The notes under the pieces: generated by a model
Seen by the model: the letters and a program-made list of their open reading frames with translations, nothing else
Told to the model about the DNA's origin: nothing
Database searches by the model: none
DNA from: Pararhodobacter sp. CCB-MM2
Lineage (GTDB): Bacteria > Pseudomonadota > Alphaproteobacteria > Rhodobacterales > Rhodobacteraceae
Length of the DNA stretch: 64,000 nucleotides
Assembly (NCBI RefSeq): GCF_001691415.1
Contig: NZ_LRRR01000002.1
Coordinates: forward strand, 124,001 to 188,000
Reading direction: 5' to 3'
Shown here: positions 41,855 through 49,625 of the stretch, in pieces
Position numbering within the stretch: position 1 is the stretch's first letter
Layout: each line of letters begins with the position of its first letter
Translations under genes and position numbers: made by a program

Positions 41855-43225
41855 ATGCGCTGGAACGAGTATCTCGACCATCATCAGGAAAGGTTCATCG
41901 ACGAGCTGAAGGCGTTGATCGCCATCCCGTCGGTCTCGGCCGATCCCGGCCACGCCCCGGACATGCTGCGCGCCGCCGATTGGGTGGTGGCACGGCTGAA
42001 GGCTGCCGGCATCGCCGAGGCGCGCGTGGTGCCGACCGCAGGCCATCCCGTTGTCTTCGCCGAATGGCTGGGTGCCGGGTCTGACAAGCCGACGATCCTG
42101 ATCTACGGTCATTACGACGTGCAGCCGCCCGAACCCTACGACGCCTGGACCTCACCGCCTTTCGAGCCCGAGATCCGCGACGGCAAGATCTGGGGCCGCG
42201 GGGCTTCGGACGACAAGGGCGGGGTGATGGCCGCGATCCTTGGCATCGAGTCCGTGATGGCGACCGAGGGCCGCTTGCCGGTCAATGTGAAGTTCTTCTT
42301 CGAGGGCGAGGAGGAAATCGGCTCGCCCAGCATTCCCGACGCCGTGCGGACCATGGCCGGAGAGATGGCCTCGGACATGATCTTCTCGGCCGATGGTCTG
42401 CAATGGTCGCCCGATCAGCCGCAGATCATCGAGGCGCTGAAGGGGATGTTGAAGCTGGAACTGGTGGTGCGGGGCCCGCGCTCGGACCAGCATTCGGGGC
42501 TTCATGGCGGCGGCATCGCCAATCCGGCGCTGGCGCTGGCGCAGATGCTCGCGCAGCTGAAATCGACCGAGGGGCTGGTGACCGTGCCGGGCTTCTATGA
42601 CGACGTGATCGACCTCGACGACGAGACCCGCGCGGCCATCGCCCGCATCCCCTATGACGAGGCCGCTTATCTGGCCGAAACCGGCGCCCCCGCGACCACC
42701 GGCGAGCCGGGCTATACCACGCGCGAGCGTCTTTGGGCGCGGCCGACGCTGGATGTGAACGGGCTGACCTCGGGCTGGCAGGGGCCGGGGTCGAAAACCG
42801 TGCTTCCGGCAGAAGCCCGGGCGAAGATCACCTGCCGGCTGGTCGCCGCGCAAACGCCTGAGGCTGTGGCCCGCGCCATCGAGGCACAGGTACAGCGTGT
42901 CACGCCGTTCGGTGTCACGGCCGAGCTGAAGGTCCTGCCCGGCGGCGCCCCGCCGTTCCTTGCCCCCGCGGGTCACAATGCCGGGTCGGTGGCCTCGGAG
43001 GTGCTGGCCGAGGTCTATGGCCGCGCGCCCTATCGGACACGGGTTGGCGGCTCGATCCCGATCCTGTCGACCTTTGCCGAGGTGCTGGGGGTACACGCCG
43101 TGATGCTGGGCTTCTCGCATGACGACGAGAACCTGCATGCGCCGGACGAGTTCTTCCGGCTCGACAGCTTCCGCCGCGGGCAGGAGGTCTACGCCCGCCT
43201 GCTGCAGCGCTTGGGGCAGGGCTGA
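41855..43225 (+). CDS. M20 family metallopeptidase (dipeptidase / ArgE-DapE-CNDP type)
   Basis: 456-residue M20 peptidase with complete metal-site motifs. IYGHYDVQPPEP (near residue 87) carries the first His and the activating Asp; GRGASDDKGG (near 117) provides the bridging Asp; FFEGEEEIGSPS (near 150) provides the general-base Glu and Glu ligand; SHDDENLHAPDE at the C-terminus provides the last His. The dimerisation domain lies between (HSGLHGGGIANPAL). Length and motif order fit CNDP-type dipeptidases acting on short or N-acylated dipeptides. The ATG at 41855 is preferred to the GTG 27 bases upstream. It converges on the AraC gene. Confidence 0.92.
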   Translation: MRWNEYLDHHQERFIDELKALIAIPSVSADPGHAPDMLRAADWVVARLKAAGIAEARVVPTAGHPVVFAEWLGAGSDKPTILIYGHYDVQPPEPYDAWTSPPFEPEIRDGKIWGRGASDDKGGVMAAILGIESVMATEGRLPVNVKFFFEGEEEIGSPSIPDAVRTMAGEMASDMIFSADGLQWSPDQPQIIEALKGMLKLELVVRGPRSDQHSGLHGGGIANPALALAQMLAQLKSTEGLVTVPGFYDDVIDLDDETRAAIARIPYDEAAYLAETGAPATTGEPGYTTRERLWARPTLDVNGLTSGWQGPGSKTVLPAEARAKITCRLVAAQTPEAVARAIEAQVQRVTPFGVTAELKVLPGGAPPFLAPAGHNAGSVASEVLAEVYGRAPYRTRVGGSIPILSTFAEVLGVHAVMLGFSHDDENLHAPDEFFRLDSFRRGQEVYARLLQRLGQG

Positions 43226-43234
43226 CGGGGGCGT

Positions 43235-44191
43235 TTACGGCGCGCTGGACAGAGACGCCCGATACTCAGACGGCGTCTGGCCCATCTTGGCCCGGAACAG
43301 GCGCGAGAAGCTCTGAAAATTCGTGACGCCATTGGCGAAGGCGATCTCGCTGACCGAGCGCTTTGCGTAGAGCGGGTTGGCCAGATCCGCCGCGACACGG
43401 TTGATCCGCGCCTGCGCGATATCGCGGCTGAGGGAGCTGTGGTCGGCCTGAAATATCTCGTTCAGACGCCTCACCGACAGACCTACGTCGCGCGCGACGG
43501 CCTCGCGGTCCAGCGCGGGGTCGCTCAGGTTGCGGGCGATGTAACTACGGGCCCGCAGCAGGACCAGCTGGTCATGCGAATGCAGCGTAACACGCTCCGG
43601 CATCATCGAGGCAAAGGCCGCGACGAGCAGGTCGATGATCGTCTGCTGGGCGCTATGCTGGGCTTGTGACGGGGTGGTCTCCAGCGCCTCGACCAACCGG
43701 GGCAGAAGCTCGCGCGCAATCGCGCCGAAGCCGCCGGTCCTCGGTGCGGTGACAGCGGTCAGCCCTTCGGCCGAGGGCAGGCGGGCCAGAAAATCCGCGC
43801 GCGGGAATTGCAGAACCAGCTGCGCGAAATCATCGGGCAGCGTCAGGCGATAGCGGCTGGAGCTGCTGTAGAGCGCGAAGTCGCCGGGTTCCAGGCGGGC
43901 CAGCCGACCGTCCTGTTCCAGAAACCCGGTCCGCTTCAGCTGCAGGCTGACGAGGAAGGTCTCGTCCTCGCCCATCGAGGCACTGTGCAAGCGACGGCTC
44001 ACGGTCTGGTTCGACCCGCTCACCTGCGACGAGGACAGCACCTCGCGCCGTGTCAGATCGATCCGGCCGTGGAATCTGTGCGACTCGGCCGTGGCGCAAT
44101 CCAAGGGCACATAGCTGCTGCACACCGCTTCGCGCCAATAGGCGAAGCGGTCGGCGGGATGTGCTTCCTGCGTGCTGAATCGCTGTTCCAT
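43235..44191 (-). CDS. AraC family transcriptional regulator
   Basis: 318-residue regulator with an N-terminal AraC_binding_2 (FeaR/NphR-like) domain (residues about 15-190, with RFAYWREAVCSSYVPLDC and LEPGDFALYSSSSRYRLTLP). A C-terminal double helix-turn-helix follows (residues about 215-315, with SVSEIAFANGVTNFQSFSRLFRAKMGQTPSEYR). It is divergent from the nitrilase gene across 153 bases, an arrangement similar to nitrilase/NitR pairs. Activation of the nitrilase gene by a nitrile or related inducer is therefore a reasonable inference. Confidence 0.92.
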   Translation of the reverse strand: MEQRFSTQEAHPADRFAYWREAVCSSYVPLDCATAESHRFHGRIDLTRREVLSSSQVSGSNQTVSRRLHSASMGEDETFLVSLQLKRTGFLEQDGRLARLEPGDFALYSSSSRYRLTLPDDFAQLVLQFPRADFLARLPSAEGLTAVTAPRTGGFGAIARELLPRLVEALETTPSQAQHSAQQTIIDLLVAAFASMMPERVTLHSHDQLVLLRARSYIARNLSDPALDREAVARDVGLSVRRLNEIFQADHSSLSRDIAQARINRVAADLANPLYAKRSVSEIAFANGVTNFQSFSRLFRAKMGQTPSEYRASLSSAP

Positions 44192-44344
44192 GCGGTCACC
44201 CTAGCAGAGGTCGGACCCGGGCCGCGCCAAACCCCGCGCCGCCGCTCAAAAGTACAGCATTTTCCGCCCAAGCCGGCAAGCGCGCCGGCGTTTCGGCCTC
44301 GTAAGCTCATCCGATAATCACAAACCCACCGCAGAGAGGCCCCC

Positions 44345-45355
44345 ATGACCACCCCTTTCAAAGTCGCCGCCGTTCAGGCATCCCCCATTTTCATGAATCT
44401 CGACGCCAGCGTCGACAAGGCGATCGGCCTGATCGCCGAGGCCGCCGCGCAGGGCGCCAAGCTGGTTGCCTTCCCCGAGACCTTCCTGCCCGGCTATCCG
44501 TGGTACATCTGGCTCGATGCACCGGCCCTGACGATGCACAATGTCCCGGTCTATGCCGCGAATTCGATCAAGGTCGGCAGCCCGCAGGACAAGCGTCTGG
44601 CCGAAGCCGCCCGCGCCCATGGCATCCACGTCGTGATGGGCCTGTCGTGGAACGAGAACGGCACGCTCTATATCGCGCAATGGCACTACGGCCCGGATGG
44701 CGAGGTTCTGTCGCGCCGCAAGAAGCTGAAGGCCACCCATGTCGAGCGCACCGTCTACGGCGAGGGCGACGGGAGCGACATGCGGGTCTATGACACCGAT
44801 CTCGGCCGGGTCGGCGCGCTGTGTTGCTGGGAGCATATCCATCCGCTGAACAAATACGCCATGTTCTCGCAGAACGAGCAGATCCATATCGGCGCCTGGC
44901 CCAGCTTCTCGGTCTATGAGGGCGGCGCCTATGCCTTGGGGCCGGAGGTCAACACCTCGGCCAGCCGGATGTATGCGGTCGAAGGCCAGTGTTTCGTGAT
45001 CGCCCCCTGCGCCACGGTGTCGGACGCGATGATCGAGGCCCTGTGTGACACGCCGGTCAAGCAGCAGCTGCTGAAGCGCGGCGGCGGCTATGCGCGGATC
45101 TTCGCACCGGACGGCTCGCTCCTGGGTACCAATCTCGCGCCGGATGAAGAAGGGCTGGTGATCGCCGAGATCGATCTGAACATGATCGCCATCGGCAAGG
45201 CGGCCGCCGATCCCTGCGGCCATTATGCCCGCCCCGACGTGTTCCGGCTGATGTTCAACCGCAAGCCCGCGCCGGCGGTGATGGCCTTCGACAACGAGTT
45301 CGCCCGCCCGCTCGAGGCGGACGTCGAGAGCCCCGAAACCACGCCCGCCGAATGA
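44345..45355 (+). CDS. Nitrilase
   Basis: 336-residue C-N hydrolase of the nitrilase branch. The catalytic Glu is Glu45 (FPETFLPGYP), the Lys lies in SRRKKLKATHVER (about Lys127), and the nucleophile is Cys161 in GALCCWEH. The CWEH and GYPWYIW context favours true nitrilases over amidases or carbamoylases. It converts a nitrile to its carboxylic acid and ammonia in the cytoplasm; aliphatic or aromatic preference cannot be read. It is preceded by a divergent AraC regulator and followed by a PPOX flavoprotein. Confidence 0.92.
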   Translation: MTTPFKVAAVQASPIFMNLDASVDKAIGLIAEAAAQGAKLVAFPETFLPGYPWYIWLDAPALTMHNVPVYAANSIKVGSPQDKRLAEAARAHGIHVVMGLSWNENGTLYIAQWHYGPDGEVLSRRKKLKATHVERTVYGEGDGSDMRVYDTDLGRVGALCCWEHIHPLNKYAMFSQNEQIHIGAWPSFSVYEGGAYALGPEVNTSASRMYAVEGQCFVIAPCATVSDAMIEALCDTPVKQQLLKRGGGYARIFAPDGSLLGTNLAPDEEGLVIAEIDLNMIAIGKAAADPCGHYARPDVFRLMFNRKPAPAVMAFDNEFARPLEADVESPETTPAE

Positions 45356-45360
45356 GGCGC

Positions 45361-45386
45361 CGGCGCCCGGTTCCGGCCGGGCGCCG
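45361..45386 (+). terminator. GC-rich stem-loop after nitrilase gene
   Basis: CGGCGCCCGG (45361-45370) and CCGGGCGCCG (45377-45386) form a perfect 10-bp stem over a 6-base loop, 6 bases after the nitrilase stop and 19 bases before the next ATG. There is no T-tract. It could be a partial terminator or mRNA-stability element between the two genes. Confidence 0.4.
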
Positions 45387-45404
45387 CCAGACAGGAGTGC
45401 TCCG

Positions 45405-46070
45405 ATGCTGACCGCCGACCAATTCTACACGCCTGAACAGCGCGCGCTACAGGCAGACCACGACAGCCTCAAGCTGGCCGATGCCGTCGTGCAGGCCATC
45501 GTCCGCGACGAGATCGAGGCGCCGCATATTCCCTTCCTCGAAAGCCGCGATTTCTTCTTCCTGTCTACCGTCAGCGCCGAGGGCGAGCCGACCGTCAGCT
45601 ACAAGGGCGGGCCCGTCGGCATGGTCCAGGTGCTGGACGCGAAGACGCTGGTCTTCCCCAATTACGACGGCAACGGCATGTTCAAATCGATGGGCAATAT
45701 CGCCGCCGCGCCGAAGGTCGGGCTTCTGTTCATCGATCTGGAGACGCCGCACCGCATCCGGGTGCAGGGCCGGGCCCGCGTGCTGGATGATGACCCTTTG
45801 CTGGCGGACTACCCCGGCGCCAATCTTCTGGTGCGGGTTGAGGTGACGGCCTGCTTCCTCAACTGCGCGCGCTACATCCACAAGCACACGCGCGTCGCGG
45901 CCAGCCCCTATGTCCCGGACGAGGCGGGCCAACAGCCCTTCCCCTCGTGGAAGCGGATCGACATGTTGCAGCCCGTGCTGCCAACGCGCGATCAGGGCCG
46001 GACCGAGGCCGAGGGCGGCGTGATCACCTTCGACGATTACGTCGGCAAGGTCATGGATGGGACGTCCTGA
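45405..46070 (+). CDS. PPOX-type flavin-binding protein (pyridoxamine 5'-phosphate oxidase family)
   Basis: 221-residue FMN-type split-barrel protein: FFFLSTVSAEGEPTVSYKGG near residue 49, LVFPNYDGNGMFKSMGNIA near 84, and IRVQGRARVLDDDP near 122. Such proteins bind FMN, F420 or haem and reduce or oxidise small molecules, but few have known substrates. It follows the nitrilase gene by 49 bases with AGGAG before its ATG and is probably in the same transcript. It converges with the histidine kinase gene. Confidence 0.85.
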   Translation: MLTADQFYTPEQRALQADHDSLKLADAVVQAIVRDEIEAPHIPFLESRDFFFLSTVSAEGEPTVSYKGGPVGMVQVLDAKTLVFPNYDGNGMFKSMGNIAAAPKVGLLFIDLETPHRIRVQGRARVLDDDPLLADYPGANLLVRVEVTACFLNCARYIHKHTRVAASPYVPDEAGQQPFPSWKRIDMLQPVLPTRDQGRTEAEGGVITFDDYVGKVMDGTS

Positions 46071-46124
46071 GCCGGCTGGCTACCGATGACCGATGACAAC
46101 GGAACCGCGCGCGAGGCTGTCGGC

Positions 46125-47378
46125 CTAAGGGGCGATAGTCAGCTCCACGCGCTGTTCCAACCCGCCCGAGGGGCGATTACTGATCGTCACCGAGCCATTC
46201 AGCCGCTCAAGGATGCTCTGGGTGATCGACAGCCCGAGGCCCGCGCCCGGCACCGTCCGGCGGCGGGCCGGATCGGCGCTGAAGAAGGGCTCGAACACCT
46301 GCTCCAGCAACGCCTCGGGGATGCCGGGGCCTTCATCGGTGATGCGGATCACAGCCTTTCCGTCGCGGGCGGAGAGATGGACTTCCGCCCCCCCGCCATG
46401 GGTCGCGGCGTTGATGATCAGGTTGCTCAGGGCGCGCCGCAGCGCGATCGGTCCGGCGCGGACCACCGGCGCCGCCTCGATGTTCAGACGCACCGCATGG
46501 CCAGCGGCGCGAAGATCCTCGACCACGCCGCGCAGATGCGCATCAAGCTGGATCTCCGCCCGATCCTCGTTGCCGGTTTCCTCGCGCACGAGGCGGATGG
46601 CGCTGTTGGCGATGCCTTCCAGTTCGGCCAGATCCGCCAGCCATTTCTCGCGGTCGGTGTCGTCGCGGATGAACTCGGCGCGCAGCCGAAGGCGGGTCAG
46701 CGGCGTGCGCAGGTCATGGCCCGCGGCAGCGACCACGCGCATCCGGCTGGCGATGGATTTGCGCAGCCGCGCCGACAATCGGTTGATCGCCATCGCCGTC
46801 TGCTTCACCTCCATCGGGCCGGCCTCGGGCAGGGGCGCCGGCACGCCGTCGGTGCCGATCGTCAGCATCGTGTCATGCAGCAGCTTCAACGGCACCGTCA
46901 CCCGCCAGGCCGCATAGAAGGACACAAGGCCGGTGCCGATGGTCAGCACGCTGAGCCAGATCACCAGCGCGTCGAAGCCGCTGCTCTGCGAGCTGAGGTC
47001 GGGGATCACGACGCTCATCCACTGCCCGTTCGACAGCGCCACCAGCGCCGTCGCGCCGACGAGGCCGGGTCGATAGAGCACCTGCAGGTCGCGCTCGAGT
47101 CCCAGATCGGCCAGCATGCCGCGCAGCATCTCGGTCGCCTTTTCGTCCGGCGTGCCGGTGAGGGGCGCGTCCTGAACCACGGCCCCCAGCAGCGCCACGC
47201 TGGCCGGATCGCGCTCGGCCGCTTCGGCCAGACGGTCGATCTGGTCCGCGATCGGCGCCATCATCGCGGCGCTGAGGCGGGGCTCGATGATCGCCATCAT
47301 CAGGGCGACGGCCAGAAGGTTGATGACCAGCACCGAGACCACCAAGAGGCAGGCAAGGCGGAAGCGGATCGAGTTCAT
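46125..47378 (-). CDS. Sensor histidine kinase, EnvZ-like
   Basis: 417-residue membrane kinase. Two transmembrane segments (about residues 8-30 and 136-158) flank a periplasmic sensor of about 105 residues. HAMP follows, then HisKA with phospho-acceptor His221 in AAAGHDLRTPLTRLRLRAEF. The ATPase has an N box NLIINAATHGGG, G1 box DEGPGIPE and G2 box GAGLGLSI. Its start overlaps the response regulator stop by four bases (ATGA). It is likely to control the divergent RND efflux operon. Confidence 0.93.
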   Translation of the reverse strand: MNSIRFRLACLLVVSVLVINLLAVALMMAIIEPRLSAAMMAPIADQIDRLAEAAERDPASVALLGAVVQDAPLTGTPDEKATEMLRGMLADLGLERDLQVLYRPGLVGATALVALSNGQWMSVVIPDLSSQSSGFDALVIWLSVLTIGTGLVSFYAAWRVTVPLKLLHDTMLTIGTDGVPAPLPEAGPMEVKQTAMAINRLSARLRKSIASRMRVVAAAGHDLRTPLTRLRLRAEFIRDDTDREKWLADLAELEGIANSAIRLVREETGNEDRAEIQLDAHLRGVVEDLRAAGHAVRLNIEAAPVVRAGPIALRRALSNLIINAATHGGGAEVHLSARDGKAVIRITDEGPGIPEALLEQVFEPFFSADPARRRTVPGAGLGLSITQSILERLNGSVTISNRPSGGLEQRVELTIAP

Positions 47379-48100
47379 GTCGCGGACGGCTGGTCGTCGG
47401 TGGCCGAGGGGCTCAGCACCAGCTGGTAGCCGCCGTTGCGCACGGTCTTGAACACCGGCCCCTCCACCGCGACCGAGAGTTTGCGGCGCAGGCGGCTCAT
47501 CAGGACGTCGACGGAACGGTCAAGCGGGTCATGATCGCGCCCGCGGGTCAGATCGAGCAGAAGCTCGCGCGACAGCACGCGGCCGGGGCGTTCAAGGAAC
47601 ACATGGAACAGGTCGAACTCGGCCGAGGTCAGCTCGATCTCGGCCCCGGTGCCATCGGTCACCCGCCGCTGGGCCACGGTCACGGTGATGTCGCCCAGCC
47701 GATATTCGCCGGCCTCGGGCACCGGGCCCGTTTCGGGCGTGCTGCGGCGCAGGACGGCCTTGATCCGGGCGACCAGCTCGCGCGGGTTGAAGGGCTTGCC
47801 GAGGTAATCGTCGGCGCCAAGCTCCAGCCCGACGATGCGGTCGATCTCCTCGCGCAGTGCGGTCAGCAGGATCACCGGGATCTTCGGCGTCTGGTCGCCA
47901 AGCGCGCGGCAGATCTCCAGCCCCGAGCCATCGGGCAGCATCACGTCCAGAACGATCAGATCCGGCCGCGCGCGCGCCAGTTCTGCCCGGCACTCGGCCC
48001 GGTCCTGCGCAATGCGCACGCGGAAGCCCTGCTCGCGCAGATAGCGCTGCAGCAGGGTGCGGATTTCGGCGTCGTCATCGACGACGAGGATCGAGGCCAT
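47375..48100 (-). CDS. OmpR-family response regulator
   Basis: 241-residue two-domain regulator. Receiver: acidic pocket VVDDD (6-10), phospho-acceptor Asp52 in VLDVMLPDG, Thr80 and Lys102 in LGKPFNP. The C-terminal winged helix (residues about 137-235) has ELTSAEFDLFHVFLERPGRVLSRELLLDLTRG. The start at 48100 begins MASILVVDDD; the upstream frame extension has no homology. It lies divergent from the RND efflux operon across 316 bases. Confidence 0.93.
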   Translation of the reverse strand: MASILVVDDDAEIRTLLQRYLREQGFRVRIAQDRAECRAELARARPDLIVLDVMLPDGSGLEICRALGDQTPKIPVILLTALREEIDRIVGLELGADDYLGKPFNPRELVARIKAVLRRSTPETGPVPEAGEYRLGDITVTVAQRRVTDGTGAEIELTSAEFDLFHVFLERPGRVLSRELLLDLTRGRDHDPLDRSVDVLMSRLRRKLSVAVEGPVFKTVRNGGYQLVLSPSATDDQPSAT

Positions 48101-48242
48101 GCGATCTCCTGATCCGGCGGTCACGGGGCAGCGGAGCCTTGGCCCGCCTCGGCCCGTCTTACACGATGGCACCGAGGGTGAAGAGGAGATTTGCATCCGA
48201 ACGTTGCTGCACTGCGGTCAGAAACATTCAGACACAAATCTC

Positions 48243-48271
48243 TCTGCGCAGAAATGTTATGTAACATAACA
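48243..48271. promoter_or_regulatory. Operator-like palindromes between two-component genes and RND operon
   Basis: TGTTATGTAACATAACA (48255-48271) is a perfect 17-bp palindrome with 8-bp arms about one central base. The 10-bp palindrome TCTGCGCAGA (48243-48252) lies just upstream. This local A/T-rich stretch is the most striking part of the 316-base divergent gap (48101-48416), and no gene was seen in that gap. A dimeric repressor or the OmpR-type regulator could bind here. Confidence 0.55.
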
Positions 48272-48416
48272 GACCTAAACAGGAAACGCAGTCTGCCTAT
48301 CTCTCCCCGGAAGGTTCCGGTGCGTACATCCGCGCTTCCTCTCGCCATGCCCTTCGACATCGACGGCGGGCGGGTCGCGTGGTCCGCCCCGGCAACAAGA
48401 CGGAACAGAGGGAAAC

Positions 48417-49619
48417 ATGGTGTACTCAACCGCTTATCCGGCCAAGGCCCGGACAGGTCTTGCGTTGGCGCTCGGGGCCTTTTTGGCAGGGGCGGCGACG
48501 ACCGCCGTCGCGCAGGGCGCGCCGGACCAGATGCCGCCGACCCCGGTGGGCGTGATCACCCTGCAGCCCGAATCCGTGCCGCAGCTCGCGATCATCCCCG
48601 GACGGGCCGTCGCGGCGGAATCGACGGATATCCGCCCGCGCGTGTCCGGCATGATCACCGAGATCCTCTATGCCGCCGGGCAAGAGGTCGAGGTCGGCAC
48701 ACCGCTGTTCCGCGTCGAAGCCGCCACCTACGAGGCCAGCCTCGCACAGGCGCAGTCGCAGGTCGCCTCGGCGCAGGCCGCGCTGCGTGAGGCGCAATCG
48801 GCCTTCGAGCGCGCCGAGCGTCTGGTCGGCACCGGCACCACGCAGGCCAATGTCGACAGCGCGCGCTCGGTGCTGGATCAGGCGCAGGCGGGGCTGGCAG
48901 CGGCCGAAGCGGGCGCAAGGCTGGCCGAGATGGAGCTCGGCTGGACCACGATCACCAGCCCGATCGCCGGCATGGCGGGGGTGGCGCAGGTCTCGGTGGG
49001 CGATCTGGTCTCGGCCGGTCAGGCCACGGCGCTGGCGCGGGTGACGCGGCTTGATCCGATCGAGGTCGATCTCTTCGGCCCGGTCGCGCGGCTGCAGCAG
49101 CTGGTCGAAAATCTGGGTGGCGGCGCCGAGGCGCAGAACCTGCGCGCGACGCTGATCCTGAACGACGGCACCCCCTATGCCACGCAGGGCGAGCTGGTCG
49201 CGCCGGGCTTCGAGGTGTCGATGTCCACGGGCGCCATCGACACCCGCTTCCGCTTCGAGAACCCCGAATTCCGCATCCTGCCCGGCATGTTCCTGCGCGG
49301 CCAGATCGAGATCGGCCGCACCGAGGGCTTCCTCGTCAGTCAGGCGGCGGCGACGCGGGACCGGCAGGGCAATCTCAGCGTCTGGCTGCTTGAGGAGGGC
49401 GCGGCCCAGCCGCGGCAGGTCACCGATGTCGGCAGCTACAATCATCACTGGATCATCACCGAGGGTCTGACCGCAGGTGACCAGCTGATCGTCGACAATT
49501 TCGGCCGCCTGCAGCCCGGAGCGCCGGTGCAGCCGGTGCCCGCGCGGGTCGACGAGTACGGCATCGTCCACACGCTGCCCGCCGACGCCGCAACCGACGC
49601 GCCGGCCGCGACGGAGTAA
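48417..49619 (+). CDS. RND efflux periplasmic adaptor subunit (membrane fusion protein)
   Basis: 400-residue adaptor of the AcrA/MexA type. An N-terminal signal peptide ends TTAVAQ (about residue 32). The biotinyl-lipoyl half-motif IRPRVSGMITEILYAAGQEVEVGTPLF is near residue 72, an alpha-helical hairpin with repeated Ala/Gln/Ser heptads spans about 105-165, and the beta-barrel and membrane-proximal domains follow. AGAGGGAAAC precedes the ATG. It couples the RND pump in the inner membrane with the outer-membrane channel. The signal peptide lacks a lipobox cysteine, so it is probably not a lipoprotein. Confidence 0.92.
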   Translation: MVYSTAYPAKARTGLALALGAFLAGAATTAVAQGAPDQMPPTPVGVITLQPESVPQLAIIPGRAVAAESTDIRPRVSGMITEILYAAGQEVEVGTPLFRVEAATYEASLAQAQSQVASAQAALREAQSAFERAERLVGTGTTQANVDSARSVLDQAQAGLAAAEAGARLAEMELGWTTITSPIAGMAGVAQVSVGDLVSAGQATALARVTRLDPIEVDLFGPVARLQQLVENLGGGAEAQNLRATLILNDGTPYATQGELVAPGFEVSMSTGAIDTRFRFENPEFRILPGMFLRGQIEIGRTEGFLVSQAAATRDRQGNLSVWLLEEGAAQPRQVTDVGSYNHHWIITEGLTAGDQLIVDNFGRLQPGAPVQPVPARVDEYGIVHTLPADAATDAPAATE

Positions 49620-49625
49620 CCGGGC

